From contig JAKUNX010000089.1 of assembly GCA_022451835.1 (NCBI GenBank), positions 1-7,310 of the forward strand: a stretch of 7,310 bases of DNA, in the 5' to 3' direction. The position numbers and the translations under genes are program-made. Of this stretch, positions 1-6,088 are shown piece after piece; position 1 is the stretch's first letter, and each line of letters opens with the position of its first letter. The notes beneath the pieces are model-generated. The model was not told where the DNA came from and did no database searches. It saw nothing but the letters and a program-made list of their open reading frames with translations. The DNA comes from Candidatus Poseidoniaceae archaeon (lineage in GTDB: Archaea > Thermoplasmatota > Poseidoniia > Poseidoniales > Poseidoniaceae).

Positions 1-281
1 TGAATGATGACCCAGCGCAATGGGTTGCCCTTGAAGCGTCTTACGCAACTACACGGGCTCGTCTAATCGCAGATGCGGCAGCCGCTACAGGTGGTGTTGA
101 TGCCTATGCCGTTCGCAAACAAGCCGCTCAAGTACAAAAAGACCTAGAAGACTTCAAAAATCTCAAGACAAAAACAACTCAAGCGAAAAAGAGCGTCGAA
201 GCGATTGAAGACTACGTCGAGGAAATGGAAACAAAGTTGAAAACTTCAATAACAACACTCAAAGATTTGACCAAATCCTAA
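1..281 (+). CDS. C-terminal end of a helical coiled-coil protein of unknown function (5' partial)
   Basis: The frame starting at base 3 is open from the window edge to TAA at 279-281, giving 92 residues. No plausible start lies nearby (the only Met is late, within EEMETK), so this is the 3' end of a longer gene. The visible part begins NDDPAQWVALEASYATTR, continues through an Ala-rich stretch, then becomes a Lys/Glu/Gln/Thr-rich helix with heptad-like spacing (QVQKDLEDFKNLKTK, VEAIEDYVEEMETKLKTS). No TM segment or catalytic motif is visible, so it is probably soluble or an oligomerising stalk. It ends 18 bases before the convergent stop of the next gene. About 35 of its 92 codons end in G or C, which by eye looks somewhat above the AT-rich genes just downstream. 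The open frame is well supported; the function is not recognised. Confidence 0.72.
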   Translation, partial: NDDPAQWVALEASYATTRARLIADAAAATGGVDAYAVRKQAAQVQKDLEDFKNLKTKTTQAKKSVEAIEDYVEEMETKLKTSITTLKDLTKS

Positions 282-299
282 ACATCGCTACCCTTTGCA

Positions 300-746
300 C
301 TAATTACCAATGAACCACATGTATCCAAAAAATAAGACGATACAAGCAAAAATAATATCGAAAATCATTCCAGTTAATGACCAAGTGTTAGATTGCCCTG
401 TAGTCGCCTGCCAATCCGCTTTTCCTTTGTAAAATACAGCGTCAAAAACGAATGTCAAAATTATCGAAAGACAGCAAACTGCCTCGCTCAAGAAGCGCCA
501 ATAATCATCAGCAAGCCTCCCTGGTTCTGAAAACTCGAGGAATGTAATAGATGCAATTACTCCTAGGGCAAATACTGCGTAAGAAAGATATCTGAAGTTA
601 AATTTTGGTTGAAATTTTGGGTTCAAAATAATTATTTGTTGTTGAGGGAAGACCCCTTGGGTTTGTTGGATTTGTTGATTGAGGTTTTGTGTCTGGCCGT
701 AAAATTGAGTCTGGTTTGGTTTATCAGGGTCAACTCCGGGCTGCAT
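300..746 (-). CDS. Three-TM membrane protein with Gln/Asn-rich N-terminal tail, function unknown
   Basis: A 148-residue protein. Residues 1-40 are low-complexity, with 13 Gln and 3 Asn (for example NLNQQIQQTQ and FPQQQ), and are probably disordered. Three hydrophobic segments follow at about 53-72, 87-106 and 124-146, with short loops and the C-terminus directly after the last helix. The ATG at 746-744 is the first start after an in-frame TAG (767-765). No SD is visible, but a TATA-like box lies 20-27 bases upstream, consistent with a leaderless transcript. The gene converges on the partial gene at 1-281 and diverges from the lipoprotein gene at 860. Small archaeal and bacterial membrane proteins with disordered polar tails are common (some belong to TM2/DUF4870-like groups), but I do not see a diagnostic motif. 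The reading frame is likely real; the family is unassigned. Confidence 0.75.
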   Translation of the reverse strand: MQPGVDPDKPNQTQFYGQTQNLNQQIQQTQGVFPQQQIIILNPKFQPKFNFRYLSYAVFALGVIASITFLEFSEPGRLADDYWRFLSEAVCCLSIILTFVFDAVFYKGKADWQATTGQSNTWSLTGMIFDIIFACIVLFFGYMWFIGN

Positions 747-765
747 GTCTCTACCAGCGTGACAC

Positions 766-773
766 TAATATTC
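766..773 (-). promoter_or_regulatory. Putative TATA box for the three-TM protein gene
   Basis: On the minus strand this reads GAATATTA, 20-27 bases before the ATG at 746. That is the spacing expected if transcription starts at or next to the start codon (leaderless mRNA). No SD lies between. It is a sequence-only prediction from a degenerate motif in AT-rich DNA. Confidence 0.35.
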
Positions 774-830
774 AACTTTAATCATTATTAAGTTCAGTAA
801 TCGTGAAACAGTAATATCTCATTAAATAAG

Positions 831-838
831 ATAATATG
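831..838 (+). promoter_or_regulatory. Putative TATA box for the lipoprotein gene
   Basis: ATAATATG lies 22-29 bases before the ATG at 860, matching the archaeal TATA-to-start distance for a leaderless transcript. The bases between (ending gcatagttc) contain no SD. The 113-base region 747-859 is therefore a divergent promoter region; beyond the two TATA-like boxes I see no clear operator. Confidence 0.42.
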
Positions 839-859
839 ATTATTGCTTTAGCATAGTTC

Positions 860-1294
860 ATGGAAATTAGACGCTTATTAGTAGTACTTTTGACAGTCGC
901 ATTATTTATTGGTGGATGTATATTAGAAGAAAAACAATTCTCTGGAAGTGATTCTTCAGCGCCAATTACCGACAATAATAATGATGATTTGGCAGACATA
1001 TTGATGGAAACTGGAAATCTTTCTTGGTCAGAATTGAAAATAGAGTTGGAAAGTTCTGATTCTGATTCAAAAACATGTTACTCCTCGAGTCACGAATCTT
1101 CTGGTGACTGCACCTTCGATGAAGATGATGACCCATACTGGACTGAAGGAGAAACCATTACAATTAGGGAAAATGGCATAGGACTCTGCAACGCTGGAGA
1201 TAACGGTGGATGTAAAATGACTTTTCTAATAAAAACAATTAGTTCTAATGGGGAAGAAAATCTACTGCAAGAAATCGATGTAACAGTTGAGTAA
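860..1294 (+). CDS. Small acidic secreted lipoprotein with four-cysteine ectodomain
   Basis: A 144-residue protein. Residues 1-20 form a signal peptide: a MEIRR charged start, a hydrophobic core and the lipobox IGGC, with Cys20 as the predicted lipidated residue. It would be anchored on the outer face of the cytoplasmic membrane. Residues 21-50 are an acidic, Ser/Asp/Asn-rich linker. From about 54 a compact domain begins with LSWSELKIEL, then Cys73, Cys84, WTEGETITIREN (94-105), Cys110 and Cys118, ending in a strand-like EIDVTVE. Two disulfides (73-84, 110-118) are plausible. The W-x-x-L-x-I / GE-x-I-x-I-x-E pattern resembles the beta-sandwich of archaeal pilin-like and surface proteins as I recall them; that is inference, and the N-terminus here is a lipobox, not a pilin signal. 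It converges on the two-TM gene with 23 bases between stops. The ligand and role are unknown. Confidence 0.8.
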   Translation: MEIRRLLVVLLTVALFIGGCILEEKQFSGSDSSAPITDNNNDDLADILMETGNLSWSELKIELESSDSDSKTCYSSSHESSGDCTFDEDDDPYWTEGETITIRENGIGLCNAGDNGGCKMTFLIKTISSNGEENLLQEIDVTVE

Positions 1295-1317
1295 AACAAA
1301 GATATCCTTTGAATTGA

Positions 1318-1575
1318 CTATGGTCTAAATGATCTGTAAACCCTACCCGCAGTATATGATTCTCCAACAGCGGTTGCGGAACGAGATGTTTTCATCAAGT
1401 AAATACCTAAAGGAATCATTACTACTGGGAAAATATAACCTAGAAAATATACTGTTGAACCATTAAACAATGAAACAAAAATCAAACCAATTGTTCCAAC
1501 TCCTGCCCATAGAATTAGCACCCCAAACACATACTTCAAGTCAACATCTCTACCTTTGAATTCTGTATCTGTCAT
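1318..1575 (-). CDS. Small two-TM membrane protein, function unknown
   Basis: An 85-residue protein with a charged N-terminus (MTDTEFKGRDVDLK), two hydrophobic segments at about 14-36 and 42-62 joined by a short LFNGSTV turn, and a basic, Ser/Arg-rich tail (SRSATAV...YRSFRP). With both ends carrying positive charge, an N-in/C-in hairpin is likely. The ATG is the first start after an in-frame TAG only three codons upstream. No SD is seen. It lies 48 bases downstream of the AI-2E-type permease on the same strand and may be co-transcribed with it, although a weak TATA-like TTAGTAATT occurs about 24-32 bases before its ATG. It was judged real from its hydrophobic architecture, its fit between neighbours and the lack of a better competing frame. 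No family is recognised. Confidence 0.65.
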   Translation of the reverse strand: MTDTEFKGRDVDLKYVFGVLILWAGVGTIGLIFVSLFNGSTVYFLGYIFPVVMIPLGIYLMKTSRSATAVGESYTAGRVYRSFRP

Positions 1576-1623
1576 ATAATCACTCTATTTATCATGTCAA
1601 TTACTAATCGTTGTGGAATTTGA

Positions 1624-2685
1624 TTATTCTTCTTCAACATCATTAGCCAACATCATGGCAACCGGTCTAGTTCTTTCATTCTCATCAAGAATTAGTCTTG
1701 CAATGATAATAATTGGTGCACCGATAATTGCACCAGCAATACCCCATACTTGAGAAAACAGCATGACTGTTAGCAGTAATACAAATGGCGATATTCCAAT
1801 CTTTGCACCTGAAAGATTTGGTTCCACGAATGAGCCAAACACTTGCTGATTACCAATTAGCATAGCAAGCATCAATACTGCAGTCAGTGGTTCAAGCATA
1901 ATGAAGCCAATAATAACTGGTGGAATTGTTGCAAATAATGCACCTAGAATTGGGATAAAATCGAGTAAGAAACACAAGATTCCAAACAAAAACCATCCAG
2001 GTAAATCAAATCCAATTGGTGAAATAATGATAGTCATCACAAGAGCTTGCCCGGCACTACAGGTAACCTTCGAGACAACATAGGCGGTGATCGATTCTGT
2101 TGATTCGCTAACTATTTTCTTGGCTCTATCATACGAATTTGGGAAAGCGGCACCAAATCTTTGAGCAATAGTATGTTCTTCTAAGACAATGAATAACAGG
2201 AATATTAGTACTGTAACCATAGTGCCAAGAAAGCCTCCAAGTGACCCCAAAATAGCAATAACAAATGTTTCGATATTACTCGGAGAAGCTATTTCAGCGA
2301 CTAAATCTGCATCAGAAAATATAGCCTCTAAACCATATAGATTTGAATCTGCATATTTTGCTCGCTTTTCTTCAAAAGCGGCTGTAATCTCCGGCACTTC
2401 ATCAATAAATTGTGAAAGATTGTCGTACAAGAATATCGAAATAAAGTATATCGTCACAATAAAGGTAAGAATTACCGCACCATAGGAAAATAATCTGTTG
2501 CCGACTTTTTTGTAGATATATTGTTCTGGTGGCTTTATCATGAAATATAGCAATACTGCAATAGCCAATGGCATTAGAATTGATTTTAGATGGATTAGAG
2601 CCAAATAGACCACTAAGCCTACTATAGCAACGCTTGCAGCAGTGGTTCGTTTAGAATCTATTCCTATTTTAGAAAACTCTTCCAT
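1624..2685 (-). CDS. AI-2E family transporter (PerM/TqsA-type permease)
   Basis: A 353-residue polytopic membrane protein with the family's layout. An N-terminal pair of helices lies at about 15-50 and a third at 68-88. A polar extracytoplasmic-type segment spans 89-140, with further helices at 141-168, a linker at 170-205, and C-terminal helices at about 207-260, 265-280 and 298-330. Diagnostic stretches are LLDFIPILGALFATIPP (240-256), EPNLSGAKIGISP (288-300) and GIAGAIIGAPI (315-325), which correspond to the family's conserved DxxPxxG, EPxxxG..lgl.P and GxxGxxxxxP motifs. Family members act as homo-oligomeric exporters or exchangers. Substrates vary (AI-2, Na+/H+ or unknown), so AI-2 transport should not be assumed. 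The C-terminus is short and acidic (DVEEE). The ATG has no SD but has a TATA-like box 22-29 bases upstream. It follows pyrI by 92 bases and probably has its own promoter. Confidence 0.93.
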   Translation of the reverse strand: MEEFSKIGIDSKRTTAASVAIVGLVVYLALIHLKSILMPLAIAVLLYFMIKPPEQYIYKKVGNRLFSYGAVILTFIVTIYFISIFLYDNLSQFIDEVPEITAAFEEKRAKYADSNLYGLEAIFSDADLVAEIASPSNIETFVIAILGSLGGFLGTMVTVLIFLLFIVLEEHTIAQRFGAAFPNSYDRAKKIVSESTESITAYVVSKVTCSAGQALVMTIIISPIGFDLPGWFLFGILCFLLDFIPILGALFATIPPVIIGFIMLEPLTAVLMLAMLIGNQQVFGSFVEPNLSGAKIGISPFVLLLTVMLFSQVWGIAGAIIGAPIIIIARLILDENERTRPVAMMLANDVEEE

Positions 2686-2706
2686 AACCGGTTGTCATGT
2701 CATAGA

Positions 2707-2714
2707 TAATCTAA
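2707..2714 (-). promoter_or_regulatory. Putative TATA box for the AI-2E-type permease gene
   Basis: On the minus strand this reads TTAGATTA, 22-29 bases before the ATG at 2685. The intervening bases end in accggtt and lack an SD, so a leaderless transcript separate from pyrBI is plausible. The motif is degenerate and confidence is limited. Confidence 0.35.
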
Positions 2715-2777
2715 GGTTTACCCCAAAACAAATGTCAATGTTGCTATTTGGCCGCATTACAATAAATTGCAAAATCA

Positions 2778-3254
2778 TCAAAGAACATTTTTGACTAATT
2801 CATCAAGATCTTGAATTCGTCCACAATAGTGACAGCGCAGTTCAAGAGGATCTCTAGAAACTACCTTGAGACGATGAGGCAGCGGCTCTCTTAGATTAGA
2901 TGTAATACAGTTTGACATAGTACATCTTACTACGTTGACCACCTCATCACCGAGATTAATTATCATCTTCTCAGCCACTGTATAGGCTCTAATAATTGCA
3001 ACATGAGCATCTGGTGCAACCAATGCTAGACGATCTAATTCTGATTGAGTCAATTCTCTGTCCTCTACTTTGATGATGTCCTTGGAACCCATTTTCTTTG
3101 ATGGCACATTCATTACCAATGATACTGGAACCGAGGTTTTGTCATCGATACCTAACATATCCAATACAGTTAATGCATGACCTTGAGGAATGTGGTCAAT
3201 TACTGTACCATTACGAATCGCTGTTACTCTCCTCATGCTGTGTTCATTTGACAT
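2778..3254 (-). CDS. pyrI: Aspartate carbamoyltransferase regulatory chain PyrI
   Basis: A 158-residue regulatory subunit of aspartate transcarbamoylase. PyrI binds the nucleotide effectors (CTP, UTP, ATP) and, through its zinc domain, holds catalytic trimers together. The N-terminal allosteric domain begins RRVTAIRNGTVIDHIPQGHA, the conserved GTVIDHIP segment. The C-terminal zinc domain has all four ligands, Cys111 and Cys116 (CTMSNC) and Cys141 and Cys144 (CHYC). Length is typical for the family. The ATG overlaps the pyrB stop as TAATG, and an AGGAGGTG SD sits seven bases upstream inside pyrB, which supports this start over Met7, which has no SD. The N-terminus is therefore a few residues longer than the conserved core. 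The overlap and SD point to translational coupling, suiting the fixed stoichiometry of the complex. No key residue is missing. Confidence 0.97.
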   Translation of the reverse strand: MSNEHSMRRVTAIRNGTVIDHIPQGHALTVLDMLGIDDKTSVPVSLVMNVPSKKMGSKDIIKVEDRELTQSELDRLALVAPDAHVAIIRAYTVAEKMIINLGDEVVNVVRCTMSNCITSNLREPLPHRLKVVSRDPLELRCHYCGRIQDLDELVKNVL

Positions 3255-4204
3255 TACAATGCACCTCCTGCTTTCTTAACATCCTTAGGCACAGTTACTC
3301 CAAGCAATTTACACAGTAACGCCATTCTAGCGACTACACCATTAAACGCCTGCTCAAAATATCGTGCGTGGCGAGTGGAATCAACAGATGGATGTATTTC
3401 ATCTACTCTTGGTAGCGGATGCATAATTATCATACCTGCTTTAACATCTGCAAGATGTTTTGCATGCAATTTGTATGCACCTGCAACCTTAGCATATTCA
3501 TCTTCATCTGAGAATCTCTCTTTCTGGATTCTTGTCATATATACTACATCAGCATCATTCATCATCGAATAAAGATCTTCAGTTTCAACTATTGATGCGC
3601 CATGAGATTGTAAATCTGAAACAATTTCTGACGGCATCTTTAACAATTCAGGGCTAGCAAAAATCAACTCACAGTTGAATCTTGTCAATGCATGTGATAG
3701 TGAATGAACTGTTCTTCCGTACCGCAAATCACCAGCAAGTATTACTTTGAGTCCGTCTAATTTACCGTGCGCCTGTCTAATTGTAAATAGATCAAGCATT
3801 GTTTGAGTCGGGTGATGCCCCGCTCCATCACCACCATTCAAAATTGGCACTCTTGCTGAATCTTGCGCATATTGAGCAGCACCTTGACGAGGATGACGCA
3901 TAGCAATGATATCTGTGTAGCCATCGACCATTTGTATAGTATCAAATAAAGTCTCACCCTTAACAACCGATGAGGTTTTTACATCGCCGAGATTTACCAC
4001 ATCTCCACCTAAACGCTTCATTGCTGTCTCAAATGACATTCTTGTTCGAGTACTTGGTTCAAAGAATAAATTACCCAAAATTCTACCTTGTAGCAATGGT
4101 AAATACAATTCTCCTTTTGCAACCGGAAGCAATCTTTCTGCGTCATCTAGAATCTCAATTATCTCTTCATTGGTCAAATCATCCATGGTAATTAGGCCAC
4201 TCAC
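3254..4204 (-). CDS. pyrB: Aspartate carbamoyltransferase catalytic subunit PyrB
   Basis: A 316-residue catalytic chain that condenses carbamoyl phosphate with L-aspartate to give N-carbamoyl-aspartate and phosphate in the cytoplasm, the committed pyrimidine step. Active-site elements are in order: FFEPSTRTRMSFE (47-59, carbamoyl-phosphate loop), the mobile loop TSSVVKGET with Ser78 and Lys82 matching E. coli Ser80 and Lys84, RHP (103-105), HPTQTMLDL (131-139), RTVHSL (164-169, the E. coli Arg167 region), TRIQKERF (224-231, aspartate-binding Arg and Gln) and HPLPRVDEI (262-270). All catalytic residues appear intact. The start is GTG at 4204-4202, preceded six bases upstream by a strong GGAGGGAGGG SD. 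The in-frame ATG at codon 7 has no SD at proper spacing. It overlaps pyrI by one base and is divergent from the repeat-rich membrane protein gene, with 123 bases between starts. Confidence 0.97.
   Translation of the reverse strand: MSGLITMDDLTNEEIIEILDDAERLLPVAKGELYLPLLQGRILGNLFFEPSTRTRMSFETAMKRLGGDVVNLGDVKTSSVVKGETLFDTIQMVDGYTDIIAMRHPRQGAAQYAQDSARVPILNGGDGAGHHPTQTMLDLFTIRQAHGKLDGLKVILAGDLRYGRTVHSLSHALTRFNCELIFASPELLKMPSEIVSDLQSHGASIVETEDLYSMMNDADVVYMTRIQKERFSDEDEYAKVAGAYKLHAKHLADVKAGMIIMHPLPRVDEIHPSVDSTRHARYFEQAFNGVVARMALLCKLLGVTVPKDVKKAGGAL
3262..3269 (-). promoter_or_regulatory. Shine-Dalgarno sequence of pyrI inside pyrB
   Basis: On the minus strand this reads AGGAGGTG, seven bases before the pyrI ATG. 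It lies within the last codons of pyrB (Ala-Gly-Gly-Ala-Leu-stop). With the TAATG overlap it supports reinitiation and coupled synthesis of the two ATCase chains, and it decides the pyrI start. Confidence 0.85.
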
Positions 4205-4210
4205 TGTCGT

Positions 4211-4222
4211 CCCTCCCTCCTC
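4211..4222 (-). promoter_or_regulatory. Shine-Dalgarno sequence of pyrB
   Basis: On the minus strand this is an uninterrupted purine run, GAGGAGGGAGGG, ending six bases before the GTG start. It offers two overlapping anti-SD matches. It implies that pyrB mRNA has a 5' leader, unlike the apparently leaderless genes nearby, and it settles the GTG start. Confidence 0.8.
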
Positions 4223-4295
4223 AACGGTAACAACAAACTCATGAACATTGTCTTTGTTATGAGATAATACTTCATCAATGAATTATTAGAGGGGA

Positions 4296-4304
4296 TACTA
4301 TATG
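4296..4304 (+). promoter_or_regulatory. Putative TATA box (with purine-rich BRE-like flank) for the repeat-rich membrane protein gene
   Basis: TACTATATG lies 24-32 bases before the ATG at 4328 and is immediately preceded by the purine run AGAGGGGA (4288-4295), resembling a BRE/TATA pair. No SD precedes the ATG, so transcription probably begins at or beside the start codon. The box is nearly palindromic and could also be read toward pyrB. Confidence 0.45.
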
Positions 4305-4327
4305 TTTGAGCCCTATAGTGGCCTTTC

Positions 4328-6088
4328 ATGGATGCGTGGTCAGATGTCGAAGGCGCCATCCAAGCGGCAATCAAACAACGTAATGCACGCTTAGAACAAT
4401 TAGTCGCTGCTTCATCCATGCTAATCTTACTCGGGGCAATTTGGCTGGTTTGGCCTACTTTATCAGCAGCTGCCAAAGGCGAAGGAGGTTTACTTAATGG
4501 CCTTGGAATGCCAATATTAGTATTGATATGGGGGCTACTAGTTCAAGACATTGGATTAACTGAACCAAGTTCAAGAACAAGAGTTGGAGCATCGGCAACC
4601 ATCGCTTGGCCGGTTCTATTGATGATTTCTAGTAAGGAAATAACGAGTTTTTCAGAACTTGAAATTATTGGGCCTATTTTGGTTGCAATTGCTGCTGGTT
4701 CTTGCTTTACCTATTCAAAAACCGTCCTAACTGGTGGATTGGATGTACAAAGATTTCGTTCATTGATGACCGGTGTGGGTTTTGTTGCAGCGTTTTCAAT
4801 ATTTGTTGGAGACATTCCTGAACCGTCTTCTATTGCTTGGTTTGCCAATATTGCTGTTCTGGCCATAACAGCATCGTTAACGGTTTACATTTGGGTTTCT
4901 GGCGATGAACAAAAAGAGCTTAGGCGAGAATTTAGAACACGTCTAGACAAATTAGAAACTAGAATCCTTGTTCTCAAAACGGAAAACGCTGCTGTTGATC
5001 AAGCCTCAAGTTTGGTAATGACTGCAAGAGAAGAAGGCCATGCAGACCCAGAGTTGGGCATGAAATTGCTAGATGATGCTGAGGAAGACATCAATCGATC
5101 ATTATCCTTAGCAGGTGATGTTCAAATCGTCAAAGAAGATGCTAGAAAATCGGTTGAGCAAGCTGAGGAGATGGCTCCAACTACTAAGAAAGCAAGAAAA
5201 TCCTTTGACATGGGATTAAGAGAGATTGAACTAGGTTCCTTAAGAGAAGGTGAAATGTTGTTTAGACAGGCTAAAAAACGCTCTATGGAAATCATCGAAT
5301 GGTGGCAAAAAGCCGAGCAAGCAATTGCTGAGGCAAGTCGTCTTCTAGCTGGAAAAAGCGGCGAAAATATCAACCATCTGCACGAGATGTTAGCCGATGC
5401 CAAGAAGAAACTATCCAGTGAATCTCCAAAAAAAGCCTTTGAATACGCTTTTACTATTCCAGATCAATTATCTGCTGGCGATGATGCTCTCACTCGTGCT
5501 GCCGAAGCTATCAAGGAGGCTGAGCGACAATTAGGGCAAAGCGATGGTCTTGAGGTAAGTGAATTAACTGCCAGACTAGACAATGCTAATGCTGCATTAG
5601 ATGCTGGGAATGCAAGTCAAGCAATTGGCTTGGCTGATGGAATAGTTCGGAGTATTAAGTCAGAAAGAGAAGCAATGGATGATACCAGGAGAGCCTTGCG
5701 ACAGAAGAAAAAACTGGTTAAGCAATTTGAAAATCGTCAAGATAGTGATGATTGGCAAGCAAAATTGGATGAAATAATCAAAGCTGCTGATGATAAGCAA
5801 TGGACTCATGCAGCCACTCTTTTAGATAGAATGACCGCTGAACTTGATAAATCTGGTAAAGAGGCCGGAGAAGCAAAGGAACTTCTGGATTTTGTTTCTG
5901 AGGAATGGAAGGTCTTACGTAATCAACTGGAAGCTGCTATGATAAAACCAGCTGATAAAGAGAGACTTGAGTGCGAAGCTTGCGTAGCAAAAGCAAGTGA
6001 AGCACTAGAATTGAGTAATGTAGAAGAATGCTTAGAAAATTTGTCTAAGGCTGATGACTTGATGGAAAAACTACGTCGAAGAATATGA
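4328..6088 (+). CDS. Six-TM membrane protein with large cytoplasmic helical-repeat domain, function unknown
   Basis: A 586-residue protein. Residues 1-24 are amphipathic. Hydrophobic segments lie at about 25-44, 57-75, 87-102, 110-130, 147-163 and 169-190, giving six TM helices. The following basic stretch (ELRREFRTRLDKLE) argues for a cytoplasmic C-terminus. Residues about 195-586 are almost entirely helical, rich in Ala, Glu, Lys and Leu, and contain about six copies of a unit with the pattern L-x-x-A-x3-L-x-x-G-x4-A-x3-A. Equivalent positions are near 244, 308, 370, 432, 495 and 568, a spacing of 62-64 residues with a longer last step. The clearest copies are LADAKKKLSSESPKKAFEYA and LDNANAALDAGNASQAIGLA. 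Each unit is followed by a long Ala/Glu helix, so the domain may be an alpha-solenoid or helical-bundle scaffold. No enzyme motif is visible. The gene is probably leaderless, stands alone between divergent pyrB and convergent carboxylase genes, and ends directly against the latter. Function cannot be assigned. Confidence 0.9.
   Translation: MDAWSDVEGAIQAAIKQRNARLEQLVAASSMLILLGAIWLVWPTLSAAAKGEGGLLNGLGMPILVLIWGLLVQDIGLTEPSSRTRVGASATIAWPVLLMISSKEITSFSELEIIGPILVAIAAGSCFTYSKTVLTGGLDVQRFRSLMTGVGFVAAFSIFVGDIPEPSSIAWFANIAVLAITASLTVYIWVSGDEQKELRREFRTRLDKLETRILVLKTENAAVDQASSLVMTAREEGHADPELGMKLLDDAEEDINRSLSLAGDVQIVKEDARKSVEQAEEMAPTTKKARKSFDMGLREIELGSLREGEMLFRQAKKRSMEIIEWWQKAEQAIAEASRLLAGKSGENINHLHEMLADAKKKLSSESPKKAFEYAFTIPDQLSAGDDALTRAAEAIKEAERQLGQSDGLEVSELTARLDNANAALDAGNASQAIGLADGIVRSIKSEREAMDDTRRALRQKKKLVKQFENRQDSDDWQAKLDEIIKAADDKQWTHAATLLDRMTAELDKSGKEAGEAKELLDFVSEEWKVLRNQLEAAMIKPADKERLECEACVAKASEALELSNVEECLENLSKADDLMEKLRRRI
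5009..6073 (+). repeat. Protein-level tandem helical repeats in the six-TM protein (about 62-64 residues each)
   Basis: Residues 228-582 contain six diverged copies: cores at 239-254 (ADPELGMKLLDDAEED), 297-315 (LREIELGSLREGEMLFRQA), 355-374, 417-436, 480-499 (LDEIIKAADDKQWTHAATLL) and 553-575. Each core is two short helices around a Gly/Ser/Asp-containing turn, with a further helix of about 20 residues before the next. The copies are not similar at the DNA level, so this is an old protein repeat, not a recent DNA duplication. The first copy is the weakest. Confidence 0.6.

Larger units (their letters stand above)
4205..4327 (-). promoter_or_regulatory. pyrB / membrane-protein divergent promoter region
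   Basis: This 123-base gap separates two divergent starts. On the minus strand TATA-like stretches occur at 4281-4288 (TAATAATT) and at the near-palindromic CATATAGTAT (4295-4304). Either would give pyrB a leader of roughly 50-70 bases. An inverted pair CTCAT (4238-4242) / ATGAG (4259-4263) and a pair ACAAA/TTTGT lie in that leader. Whether they act as an operator or RNA hairpin cannot be told from sequence alone. No riboswitch class is recognised. Confidence 0.4.

Noticed and set aside
778..999. 73-residue minus-strand open frame across the lipoprotein promoter and signal peptide
   Set aside because: It is antisense to a clear signal peptide and lipobox and shows no motif. A shadow frame.
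1295..1317. Imperfect palindrome CAAAGATATCCTTTG between convergent genes as a bidirectional terminator
   Set aside because: The stem is only a few base pairs and no T-run follows on either strand. Not enough to call a terminator.
2189..2485. 98-residue plus-strand frame inside the AI-2E permease
   Set aside because: It is the complement of a conserved membrane-protein gene, with no supporting initiation signal or recognisable domain.
1624..2685. AI-2 quorum-sensing transport inferred from the family name
   Set aside because: The family includes members with other or unknown substrates, and no luxS or lsr-type gene is in the window. Only the family assignment is supported.
4201..4476. 91-residue minus-strand open frame spanning the pyrB/membrane-protein intergenic region
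   Set aside because: It overlaps the start of the well-supported six-TM gene and the pyrB SD and start, has no family features, and its composition looks like the complement of the real gene.
5122..5403. 93-residue minus-strand frame inside the helical-repeat domain
   Set aside because: A mirror of the Ala/Glu-rich coding sequence (gives Ser/Leu/Phe-rich translation), typical of shadow frames.
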